DNA from: a bacterium
Lineage (GTDB): Bacteria; Myxococcota_A; Bradymonadia; Bradymonadales; Bradymonadaceae
NCBI GenBank assembly: GCA_030427705.1
Contig: JAUIBR010000024.1
Location: 38,114 to 102,113, forward strand
Direction: 5' to 3'
DNA: 64,000 bases
In this document: one piece after another, positions 18,983 to 26,784 of the stretch
Layout: every line of letters begins with the position of its first letter
Numbering within the stretch: the first letter of the stretch is position 1
The notes under the pieces: model-generated
What the model saw: only the letters and a program-made list of their open reading frames with translations
What the model was told of the DNA's origin: nothing
Database searches by the model: none
Translations under genes and position numbers: made by a program

Positions 18983-19580
18983 CGATCTCGACGAAGTTCT
19001 GTAACAGCCGCAAGCCGCTGGGACTCAAGACAGATTCTGGGTGAAACTGGACCCCGAAAGTTGGGTGCGATTCGTGTTCAACGCCCATGTTTAGCTCGCC
19101 AAACCGCGCGGTCTCCCGCAGCGGTGGGAGGATTTCATGGGCGACCAATGAGTGATAGCGCCCCATCAATGCGCCTTGCTCAATCCCACTAAACAGCTCT
19201 GACTGTGTGTGGGAAATCTCGGAAGCCATACCATGTTTCGGCCGACCGGATTCGCTTACGGCAATCCCAAAGGCGCGCGCGATAGCTTGGTGGCCCAGAC
19301 AAACCCCTAGAATGGGGAGGTGTCCTGTAAATGCGCGTACGGCTGCCACACTGATTCCGGCATCGTCGGGGTGGCCCGGCCCCGGACTGATGACCAACGC
19401 ACACGGTTCCCACGCGGCGAGCTCCTCGACCGAAATCTCATCCGACCTGACGACCACGAGCTCCTTCGCGCCCGCTTCGTACAGTCGGTGGACGAGGTTG
19501 AACGTGAACGAGTCTCGGTTGTCCAAAACAACAAACTCGCCACTGCGTTGGTGCAGCCAACGCTCGAGCCGGAACCTCAC
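18957..19580 (-). CDS. pabA: Aminodeoxychorismate synthase glutamine amidotransferase
   Basis: Class I glutamine amidotransferase supplying ammonia to PabB (or to anthranilate synthase). Motifs: SPGPGHPDDAG (oxyanion region), GVCLGHQ with catalytic Cys94, and GVQFHPES with the catalytic His and Glu. 207 aa is normal. The GTG start overlaps the pabC stop by 4 nt (GTGA), so pabB-pabC-pabA form a coupled unit. The order and the PabB signature favour the folate branch, though a shared role in tryptophan synthesis cannot be excluded. Its last 26 nt overlap the convergent AAA/TPR gene. Confidence 0.95.
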   Translation of the reverse strand: MRFRLERWLHQRSGEFVVLDNRDSFTFNLVHRLYEAGAKELVVVRSDEISVEELAAWEPCALVISPGPGHPDDAGISVAAVRAFTGHLPILGVCLGHQAIARAFGIAVSESGRPKHGMASEISHTQSELFSGIEQGALMGRYHSLVAHEILPPLRETARFGELNMGVEHESHPTFGVQFHPESVLSPSGLRLLQNFVEIARKHALSE

Positions 19581-20284
19581 TGAAGCACCTCGTTCAATTC
19601 GTGTTCTAAGCCGGTCTCAAACGAAAGCTCGCCGACCACAGACACGCCCAAGGCATCGACTGTTGACGACGTAAGCGCCACAGCCTGAGCCGATTCCAAC
19701 TCCGCAATGAAGACCCGGGCTTCGGAAACGATGCCTGAATCCACCAACGTTTGACGGGTGGTGCCAGGCAAGATGCCTTCGACGGGTGGTGTAACCCATT
19801 TGCCGCCAAGTCTGAGAAAGATGTTCGCTGTGGATGTCTCGCCAATCCTGCCGTCGTGGGCCACTTTCAGCGCATCATCGAAGCCGGCAGCCTGTGCTCG
19901 ACGCATGACTTCCACACATCGCAGGTAGCTTGAGGTCTTGTGTTCAGCCAGCACGTCGTCCGGCAGATACCAGCCTTTGGCCAAACCAAGGCGCATGATT
20001 TTCCGCTCAGGTGGGTCTCGTCGTTCGACCACAACCTCTCCGCCGGTGCCTCCGAATGGCGCGCCTTCGCTAGGCCGCACGAACGTCAGACGGTAAACAC
20101 CAGCAGGTTTGCCATGCAGCGCATGGAGTTCTTTGACCGCCTGTTCGATAAACTCCTGTGGGTACTCCAAGAACTGCATGGAGTTCACAGCGCGGTCGAT
20201 GTGGGCCTGCAAGCGAACAGGCGTCGCATCGACCCGTACGGTCTCGAACACCGAGTCCCCGTAGAGAAACGCCCTACTCTGCAT
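19577..20284 (-). CDS. pabC: Aminodeoxychorismate lyase (class IV PLP enzyme)
   Basis: A PLP-dependent fold-type IV protein that releases pyruvate from 4-amino-4-deoxychorismate to give p-aminobenzoate. The N-terminus MQSRAFLYGDSVFETVRV is the family hallmark; the PLP lysine is in EHKTSSYLRCV, and NIFLRLGGKWVTPPVEGILPGTTRQ is the conserved second half. ATG 20284 is preferred over the longer frame from 20377 because it gives the proper N-terminus and an 11-nt overlap with the pabB stop. A branched-chain aminotransferase is the alternative in this fold, but the pab context decides. Confidence 0.92.
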   Translation of the reverse strand: MQSRAFLYGDSVFETVRVDATPVRLQAHIDRAVNSMQFLEYPQEFIEQAVKELHALHGKPAGVYRLTFVRPSEGAPFGGTGGEVVVERRDPPERKIMRLGLAKGWYLPDDVLAEHKTSSYLRCVEVMRRAQAAGFDDALKVAHDGRIGETSTANIFLRLGGKWVTPPVEGILPGTTRQTLVDSGIVSEARVFIAELESAQAVALTSSTVDALGVSVVGELSFETGLEHELNEVLQ

Positions 20285-21536
20285 CGGCACACTCCATGAA
20301 CGGACGGGCCTTAACATAGGCCTCGTCGAGCTCATTCTGTGGAATCGAATCAGACACAACCGCCCCACCCGCGCCATATTCAGCCCGGTTATTGGTAACC
20401 GTGGCGGTGCGAATCAAGACGCTGCTATTCAGGTAGCCCCCCGAATCCAAGATGAACATGGTTCCTGTGTACGGCCCACGCGGGGTAGCCTCGATCTCAT
20501 TCATGAGTTCGATGGCCCGAATCTTTGGCGCACCCGTGATACTTCCGGCTGGGAAACAGGCCAGAAGCGCTTCGATTGGCGACACGTCTTCGGAAAGCTC
20601 GCCGACGACCGTGGACACGAGGTGATGAATCCCCTCAAACGTCTCTAGCGCGCATATTGTCTCGGCTTTCACCGTGCCCAGCTCGCAGACACGGGTCAGG
20701 TCATTGCGCATGAGGTCCACGATCATGATGTTCTCGGCGCGGTCCTTCTCGCTCGTTAGGAGCTGCTTTTGAATCGCCAGATCCGTACTGGTATCCGAAG
20801 ACATTGGCCGTGTGCCTTTGATGGGCTTTGCAGAGACATGGCGTCCTGAGACTTCGATAAATTGCTCAGGGCTTACAGAACATACAACGGCGTCTCCCAG
20901 ACGTCCGAGGGCAAAGAAGTTGCCTGTCGAGCGCTCACGCATTCGCCAGAACAACCCACCTGAGGCTTCGGCCACGAATCGCTCGGTGTAGTTCACCTCG
21001 AACAGCTCACCTGCGTAGATGGCGTCCACGCAAGCTTGTACGTTCGCTCGATACTGATCGTCGGAGACCGTCAGGGTCACAGGACCGCAGACTGTTGGCG
21101 CCTCACGGTCCTCGACATCGGCCCATTCTGGACGGTCTCGCGTCCAGTAGACCTCATCCGTGTCGTGGTCCCAAACGAAAGCCGTGTCGTATTCACCAAT
21201 CCAAACTTCTGGAGCTGGGTGAGCCTGCGGCTGTCCTTGAATCGACTCGAGCCTCCATGCGAACTCGTAGGACAACATCCCTGCCCAACCGCTTTCAAAC
21301 TGCTCGGACCCGCTTGAGGTCCTCAGGTTGGCTTGAATCCACCCGGCGATATCGCCTATCGCCTCGTTGGCGGGCATGAGCCAGAACTCACCGGCACGCT
21401 CTTCGACCCATCGGGTAGGATTGGCCATCAGATAGCTGCGGCGACCACGACCGCTGCCTCGCGAAGAGTCGAAAAAGAGAAGCCCGGAAGTTTTCCGGGC
21501 GTCAAGGGAGCGGGCGAGTTGTAGGAATGGATTCAA
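20274..21536 (-). CDS. pabB: Aminodeoxychorismate synthase component I
   Basis: Chorismate-binding enzyme that makes 4-amino-4-deoxychorismate with ammonia from PabA. The signature KPIKGTRP carries the Lys typical of PabB (TrpE has Ala there), and GSITGAPKIRAIELMNEIE and GAGGAVVSDSI are core chorismate-binding motifs. 420 aa is somewhat short, as in PabB proteins lacking the tryptophan-binding extension. The TTG start overlaps the OmpA-lipoprotein stop by 4 nt (TTGA). Codons 13-22 encode a terminator-like hairpin in the mRNA. Confidence 0.95.
   Translation of the reverse strand: MNPFLQLARSLDARKTSGLLFFDSSRGSGRGRRSYLMANPTRWVEERAGEFWLMPANEAIGDIAGWIQANLRTSSGSEQFESGWAGMLSYEFAWRLESIQGQPQAHPAPEVWIGEYDTAFVWDHDTDEVYWTRDRPEWADVEDREAPTVCGPVTLTVSDDQYRANVQACVDAIYAGELFEVNYTERFVAEASGGLFWRMRERSTGNFFALGRLGDAVVCSVSPEQFIEVSGRHVSAKPIKGTRPMSSDTSTDLAIQKQLLTSEKDRAENIMIVDLMRNDLTRVCELGTVKAETICALETFEGIHHLVSTVVGELSEDVSPIEALLACFPAGSITGAPKIRAIELMNEIEATPRGPYTGTMFILDSGGYLNSSVLIRTATVTNNRAEYGAGGAVVSDSIPQNELDEAYVKARPFMECADAE
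21471..21500 (-). terminator. Terminator-like hairpin inside the 5' end of pabB
   Basis: On the minus strand GCCCGGAA-AAC-TTCCGGGC forms a perfect 8-bp, GC-rich stem with a 3-nt loop, followed directly by TTCTCTTTTTC. It has the form of an intrinsic terminator, yet it lies within codons 13-22 of pabB. It could reduce read-through from the prkA/OmpA genes into the pab genes, or act as an attenuator that depends on translation of the pabB start. Confidence 0.55.
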
Positions 21537-22660
21537 TTCGAACGACTCATCACCACTTCGACTCGCTCGTTTTGCTCGCTCTTGGCGTCGAAGCGCAAGC
21601 GGTCTTGGCCGTATCCACGTGTTTCGATGCGAGACGACTTGATACCGTTGCTCGTTAGCGCGTCACGTACTGCATTGGCGCGTAGTTGTGAGAGGCCGAG
21701 GTTCTCAGTAGCGCTGCCGGTCTTCGAAGTGAAGCCTTCCACATAGATATCGAATTCGTCGTAGGTCTTGGCGAGTTTTACGAGTTCATCGACCATGACC
21801 TTCATGGACGGATTGACGGAAGATTCGCCAGGTTTGAACAGAGCCGGCATCACGATTCGTGCACCCAATCGCTCGGTCACGACATTTCCGCCACCGTAAA
21901 CGCCAGATGCTTCAGCCCGCAGCTTTGAGCGTCGCTCCTCGGGATTCGCCTTCGAGACGGCGACCTGGTACTTGGGCTCAGCTTTCTTTTGAGCTTCCAG
22001 GAACAAGCGATGCGCTTCCGTGGCATCGGTCAACATTTGCTGAGATGCTTCGTTGTTGCCCAACATCAGCCGCACCGATTTCTCGAGGTTCTCGGCCTTG
22101 TTGTACTCCGTCGGCGCATGGGTCTTTGCCTCGACGAGGTCTGCCTGTTTTTGAGCTGCGTCGACGTCTTGCATTTTTGCCATGATGGCGTTCTTTAGCT
22201 CAGTATCCGTGCCGAATCCTCCGCCGCCCTTCTGGCGTGCCAGGTTCACCTGCCGCTCAAGCTGAGCGACCTGCTGGTTGAGTTTGTTTCGCTCCTGAGT
22301 CAGAGCCATCACCTCAGGATTATTGGTCTCGATATTCGTGTTTGCGGCATCAAGGCGAGTCTTGGCCTCGGTCTGCTCTTTAATGGCTGCAGCCGTGCGA
22401 TATCGGAGCGTGCCCAGAATGGCGTACTCAATGGACACGTCATCTTTGCCGTCTTGCCATGCTTCCAGGGCAAGATTTCGGAACTGCCGAGCCTCACGAT
22501 AAGGCTTGCTAGCACCCGGCGCGTCGCGCACATCCTTTGCGTTAGGGTCCTGGAGAATCGTCTCAAGCTCTTTGAGCTCTCGCGATTTCTCCGCGGGTCC
22601 ACATGCAGTCAAAACAGAAAGCGCCAAGAGCGCGGTCAAAATCAGTGAAAAAGCTTTCAT
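21533..22660 (-). CDS. OmpA-family lipoprotein with coiled coil
   Basis: A 375-aa outer-membrane-type lipoprotein. The signal peptide ends in the lipobox LTAC (Cys20). Residues 50-115 resemble DUF4398 (REARQFRNLALEAWQDGK), 110-150 form a coiled coil, and the C-terminal 110 residues are an OmpA-like peptidoglycan-binding domain (GESSVNPSMKVMVDELV... YVEGFTSKTG... LSQLRANAVRDAL... GYGQDR). It should link the outer membrane to the cell wall. It lies 6 nt after the coiled-coil exported protein and overlaps pabB by 4 nt. Confidence 0.92.
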   Translation of the reverse strand: MKAFSLILTALLALSVLTACGPAEKSRELKELETILQDPNAKDVRDAPGASKPYREARQFRNLALEAWQDGKDDVSIEYAILGTLRYRTAAAIKEQTEAKTRLDAANTNIETNNPEVMALTQERNKLNQQVAQLERQVNLARQKGGGGFGTDTELKNAIMAKMQDVDAAQKQADLVEAKTHAPTEYNKAENLEKSVRLMLGNNEASQQMLTDATEAHRLFLEAQKKAEPKYQVAVSKANPEERRSKLRAEASGVYGGGNVVTERLGARIVMPALFKPGESSVNPSMKVMVDELVKLAKTYDEFDIYVEGFTSKTGSATENLGLSQLRANAVRDALTSNGIKSSRIETRGYGQDRLRFDAKSEQNERVEVVMSRSN

Positions 22661-22666
22661 ATCGTA

Positions 22667-23104
22667 CTACCGCAGCGTCTGGAGTTCGCGTTGCAAGTCG
22701 CCAAGGCGCTTTTGCAGCTGCTGGATTTCTTTCTTCAATTCGTTGGTGCGCTCTGGCCCCTTGTTTGCTTCAGCCTCTTGCTGTTCAGCAGCTGCGCGAA
22801 TCTCGGAGGCGGCGACCATGGCTCGGATGAGGTCGAGGGCAAACTCGACCCGCTGAAGACGGCGGGTTGCCGCTTCGTCTTCGCCGTTGGCGAGCAGGAC
22901 CTCGGCCTCTTTGAGCCATTTCTTGGCCATCGCTCGGTCCGCAGCAGAGACGTTCTTTGAGTCCGCCTCTGCCTGGGTTTTGAGCATTTCCTTGTATTGG
23001 TCGATTTCCTGCTGGGTCGGCGCTGCGAAGGCCGATGCGGAAACCAATCCCAAGACGGAAATGGTGAGTATTGCGATCAATATCTGTTTCATTAGCTTCG
23101 CCAT
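22667..23104 (-). CDS. Exported coiled-coil protein
   Basis: A 145-aa protein with a Sec signal peptide (hydrophobic core ILIAILTISVLGLVSASAF, cleavage after AFA) and an all-helical mature part. Residues 85-145 are strongly coiled-coil (Glu/Gln/Leu heptads to the end, QQLQKRLGDLQRELQTL). It resembles the DUF4398-like helical region of the next gene, and the two probably act together in the periplasm. ATG 23104 is used; ATG 23092 is also possible. It sits 8 nt after prkA. Confidence 0.82.
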   Translation of the reverse strand: MAKLMKQILIAILTISVLGLVSASAFAAPTQQEIDQYKEMLKTQAEADSKNVSAADRAMAKKWLKEAEVLLANGEDEAATRRLQRVEFALDLIRAMVAASEIRAAAEQQEAEANKGPERTNELKKEIQQLQKRLGDLQRELQTLR

Positions 23105-23112
23105 TGAAGGGT

Positions 23113-25359
23113 CTAGTCCTTATAACGATTGGAGTACAAGAAGGCTACTGCCTCTCTGGCTGACTCTTTGCGATATCCGCGATCGTCGATCATGGATTCG
23201 ATTGTTGTCTCGGCCGCCGAGAGTTCGGAGGTGGATAGATTCCGAGTGTCTTCGTCCAAGACACGGATGACGTTCTCAAGGATGCGCCGTGTCTGTTTCT
23301 GACGCTCCTCGAAGAACGACTTTCGCATCGACTGGAAGATCTCGGGAAACACGTCCGGATAGGTCATCGCGCCGCCAGGATTATCGATGGAATATGCGGC
23401 GATCGACGAAATCAGTCCGTTTCGGAACTCGTCCTTTTCTTCATCATCGCTGAGGAAAAGCTCTTCGATCTCTTTCATGAACTTTTCGTCAGGTTCTTCG
23501 TAGGACTTCGTGGTCTTGTTGTAGACCTTTTCGCCTTTGATTGACTGGCTGACATGGTCCACATAACGCGAGAACAAGTCCTCGTACTTCTGGTCTTCGA
23601 CCAACCCCATCGCGCCCAGAATCTCGTCATCCAAAACGTCCAAGTAGCGCTCACGCACAGTAGTGATGAAGTTGTCGTGGCGATAGTAGTCACCATCTGG
23701 CTTCATCTGCAGGAAGGGAAACACCGAAGCATCTTTCACCAATTCCTCGAGCTCATCGAACACCGCCAATGGCGAGAGCGCGGGGTATTTAGGGTTTTGG
23801 CTCGCGTTGAGAAGGATCATCTTCATTTCGCGCGGACTCGCGCCCATCCGACCCTCGTAAGCTGGAGTTCCCGCGCCCTCATCCATCAGCTCCGGCACAG
23901 TTCCTAAGAGCTCGCGGCTTCGATCGCCGGTCACGCCTTCGGGGGTACGTCCGAGCGCGTAGAGTTCGGCTTTCTCAAGTGGCGAGAGTTGCGTGACGAT
24001 GTCTCGGATCGATTTCGGATAGAGGTCGGCTTGAGGACGCCGCAGCCGTGTAAGCACCGCCCAAAGCGCCGCGCAGTACGTCGTATGAGGCGCGACGTGG
24101 TCGACATCGGCGACCGCTCCTAGCTGGTCGTCATAGATATTCTGCTCGACCGTGTAGTCCAACAAATACGGTACCCGAACCAACTCAACGCGACCTTTGA
24201 AGGACGAATAGTCCGGCGTCTGCTTGTAGGCATCGAGGTAATCTTCATTGGCAGTCGCGATGAGCACCATATCGAGATGCAGGATTCGGGAATCAAGAGA
24301 AACCGTCCCCTTCTCGCTGGTCGCCAGCAGATATTTGTTCAAGTCCGGATGACGCTTGAACATATCGTCGTACTCCATCAAGCCGCGGTTCGCGTCGACG
24401 AGGTCGCCAAATGGCTCGATCAACGTCTGGTTCTGCAAGCTGCTGGGCAGAGCGCTCAGGCTACGGTCGACGGTGAGTTGTCGCAAAGCCGCGTCGACGC
24501 GCATCTGCGGTTCGACAGTCACTGCGCCCACTCGATACCGTTTACTGATGTAAAAACGCTCAACCTGGACGTGCTTCAGCACTTTGTTCAGGTCACCGCG
24601 ATACGCCGACATCAGGGCATCGAAGATTTGACGGCTGGTGTGGCTGAGATCACCGCGACCGATATAGTCGCTGACCGCGAAACGCACATCGCTGTCTTTT
24701 AGAACTGACTCCAGAATCTTGGCTCGTGACGTCGGCGGAATCAGCAGCATCGGGTGGTCATTAAGATCACCGGCAATCTTCGCGTCGATCTCCTCTTCAT
24801 CGAGGTACGCGAACGTCTCCAAGTTCGAATCTTCTGCGGTGCGGGTGTTGAATCCGCCGAATCCGATGGACGCCGTCCCGGTGGTCTTCTTCTCGTTTGG
24901 AAAGACCCAGTTGAAGCGATAAAGCGCGCCATCGTCCGTTGTCGAATAATGCTCCATCCCACGAATGATCGCGTTCACGAACGTGCTCTTCGCGCTTCCA
25001 TTCGGACCGTGCAGCAGAATCAACTTATTGACTCGCCCTTCCCGCACGAAGTTGTCCAGCAGCCTGAAAACACGCCCCTGTACATGCTCATGCCCCACCA
25101 AGCGAACTCGCTCGTCGGGATCGTACTCGGCATCGAAGAGGTCGAAGCGTGTCACGTCTGTGTTGCCGACCGTCCGCTTGGACGTGCCGAAATACTCGAA
25201 GCAATCCCGGATGTATTGAACTGAGTTTCTGAGATGACGGCTTGGATGCTCACCCACCAGCTCCAAATACTCGTGGAACCCCATGATCGGGCGATGCGCC
25301 GCGAAATCCTCTCGCACCTCGTCTGCAACCGAGGCCATCAGTTCTTTAGTTGTCGGCAT
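23113..25359 (-). CDS. prkA: PrkA-type serine protein kinase/AAA protein
   Basis: A 748-aa PrkA (YeaG-like) protein: an AAA domain with Walker A GPNGSAKST at 118-126, followed by the PrkA C-terminal domain. The N-terminal blocks HPSRHLRNSVQYIRDCFEYFG and VGHEHVQGRVFRLLDNFVREG are typical. PrkA proteins respond to nutrient and stationary-phase stress; kinase versus protease activity is debated in the family. The usual partners YeaH and SpoVR are not next to it; instead it leads an operon with two envelope proteins and the pab genes. It is about 70-100 residues longer than E. coli YeaG. Confidence 0.93.
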   Translation of the reverse strand: MPTTKELMASVADEVREDFAAHRPIMGFHEYLELVGEHPSRHLRNSVQYIRDCFEYFGTSKRTVGNTDVTRFDLFDAEYDPDERVRLVGHEHVQGRVFRLLDNFVREGRVNKLILLHGPNGSAKSTFVNAIIRGMEHYSTTDDGALYRFNWVFPNEKKTTGTASIGFGGFNTRTAEDSNLETFAYLDEEEIDAKIAGDLNDHPMLLIPPTSRAKILESVLKDSDVRFAVSDYIGRGDLSHTSRQIFDALMSAYRGDLNKVLKHVQVERFYISKRYRVGAVTVEPQMRVDAALRQLTVDRSLSALPSSLQNQTLIEPFGDLVDANRGLMEYDDMFKRHPDLNKYLLATSEKGTVSLDSRILHLDMVLIATANEDYLDAYKQTPDYSSFKGRVELVRVPYLLDYTVEQNIYDDQLGAVADVDHVAPHTTYCAALWAVLTRLRRPQADLYPKSIRDIVTQLSPLEKAELYALGRTPEGVTGDRSRELLGTVPELMDEGAGTPAYEGRMGASPREMKMILLNASQNPKYPALSPLAVFDELEELVKDASVFPFLQMKPDGDYYRHDNFITTVRERYLDVLDDEILGAMGLVEDQKYEDLFSRYVDHVSQSIKGEKVYNKTTKSYEEPDEKFMKEIEELFLSDDEEKDEFRNGLISSIAAYSIDNPGGAMTYPDVFPEIFQSMRKSFFEERQKQTRRILENVIRVLDEDTRNLSTSELSAAETTIESMIDDRGYRKESAREAVAFLYSNRYKD

Positions 25360-25382
25360 GGTGGCTACTTGCTCTTGGGCCT

Positions 25383-25868
25383 TTAGGGAATGGCTTGGAA
25401 TGCGATCTCGATAGGTTCATCAGAGAACGTCTTGCATACGTCGTCGTTGCAGACACTGAAGTTCGCCGCACCCACCAGTTTGTGGTCTCCGGCTGCGTCT
25501 GCCTTGCAATCAAGGGTGAAGGTCGCCTCGTCATCCGAGAGCGCAAACTGGTCCTTCTTCAGTTCTTTCGAGGTCAACGTGATGTTTTCAGCCCCTTGAA
25601 GTTCAACTTTCCAAGGGTAGTCCTTGTTAATCTTGAAGCCGCTACCGGGTTTGATGGTGACTTTCACTTTGGAATCTTCACCCACGCGAACATCGTCGGC
25701 CGCGACACTCATCTTGAATAGCTTGGAGTTATCGACCTTCTTTGGTGCCGTCGGTTCGGCTGTCTTCTCAGGCTGAGGCGACGTTGTCGTCGGTGAGGAT
25801 TCCTGCGGCTTTTCGCAGCCCCATAATGCAACGACGAGGATGATCAAAAGGAATCGAAACACGTTCAT
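25383..25868 (-). CDS. Lipoprotein with a DsbD-N-like domain
   Basis: A 161-aa lipoprotein: signal peptide and lipobox VALWGC (Cys18), a Thr/Pro/Glu-rich linker to about 45, then a beta-rich domain ending SVCNDDVCKTFSDEPIEIAF. The Cys-x4-Cys pattern and the strand order are like the immunoglobulin-type N-terminal domain of DsbD and related proteins; a second Cys (TLDCKAD) may pair. AAGGAG lies 9 nt before the ATG. It is the first gene of the prkA unit and divergent from the FHA gene. A redox role is suggested, not shown. Confidence 0.8.
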   Translation of the reverse strand: MNVFRFLLIILVVALWGCEKPQESSPTTTSPQPEKTAEPTAPKKVDNSKLFKMSVAADDVRVGEDSKVKVTIKPGSGFKINKDYPWKVELQGAENITLTSKELKKDQFALSDDEATFTLDCKADAAGDHKLVGAANFSVCNDDVCKTFSDEPIEIAFQAIP

Positions 25869-25998
25869 TTTCTGTTCTCCTTCACGCAGGCCGGCACGTT
25901 AACACAAAGCGCTCGAATGCTGCACCCACGAAGCACTCGGTTGTGCGCTGACGCGCTCTGCGGTAACACAGGCCATTAGATGAAAATCCGAGCACGAC

Positions 25999-26784
25999 GT
26001 GAGCGATAACAACCATCAAAACGGCGATAATCCGGAAGATGAGATTCCAGCCGACGTGATTTCGAGCACCGGCCCCGGCGCGGTCGATTCAAGCGGCGAA
26101 ATTCGCATCAGTCCATCTGGTGGGTTCCCGGCGGTTAAGCCACTGGGCGCCAAAAAGGCCGCACCCAACGTACGCGCCGTCCTACACATCAAGTACGGTC
26201 CCGAAAGCGGCGAGTACCCCGTATCTAAGACTCCATTTCAGTTCGGCCGTGGGCGTGGGCATCTGCAGCTGCGCGACCCTTTTGTAGACCCCTGGCATGC
26301 CCAATTGTCCGGGCCGCCTGGCCACCTCGTACTGGACGATCTGGGCTCTACCAACGGCGTGTTCCTCGCGATCGCAGACGAGTTAAGCCTGGAGGACGGC
26401 GATGAAGTCGCGATCGGCAATCAACGCCTCCGGTTCAAAACAAGTTTGCCGGCCACGACGACCCGAAAGACCCCGCTAGCAGGTGGCGACCCGCCAGTTC
26501 GGGCACCGCGAATCGAAGTCTTGTTCCAATCTGACGAGCCGACGTACAGCGTCCCTGTGACGGGCGCGGTCCTCATCGGAGGGCAAAACGCCGACCTGTC
26601 GTTTGAAGGCGACCCGCTAGTGTCGGCCGTCCATGCCTCCATCGAACCCAGTGGCGATGGATTTGTTTTGAAAGACCTTCAAAGCGAAACCAAGACATTC
26701 ATCCGCATCCACGACCCGATGGAACTGATCAGCGGCGACACTTTCCTCTTAGGCCGAACGGCCATCGAAATACGATACCCATGA
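25999..26784 (+). CDS. Double FHA-domain protein
   Basis: A 261-aa cytoplasmic protein: a disordered acidic N-terminus (1-55), then two forkhead-associated domains. The first (about 58-145) is canonical: FGRGRG, then DPWHAQLS and LDDLGSTNGVFL, so it should bind phosphothreonine. The second (about 172-258) keeps IGG...SAVHAS but has DLQSETKTF instead of GS-x-NG, so phosphopeptide binding may be lost. GTG start. Its stop overlaps the next lipoprotein start by 4 nt (ATGA). A Ser/Thr kinase lies two genes downstream and is a likely partner. Confidence 0.9.
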   Translation: MSDNNHQNGDNPEDEIPADVISSTGPGAVDSSGEIRISPSGGFPAVKPLGAKKAAPNVRAVLHIKYGPESGEYPVSKTPFQFGRGRGHLQLRDPFVDPWHAQLSGPPGHLVLDDLGSTNGVFLAIADELSLEDGDEVAIGNQRLRFKTSLPATTTRKTPLAGGDPPVRAPRIEVLFQSDEPTYSVPVTGAVLIGGQNADLSFEGDPLVSAVHASIEPSGDGFVLKDLQSETKTFIRIHDPMELISGDTFLLGRTAIEIRYP

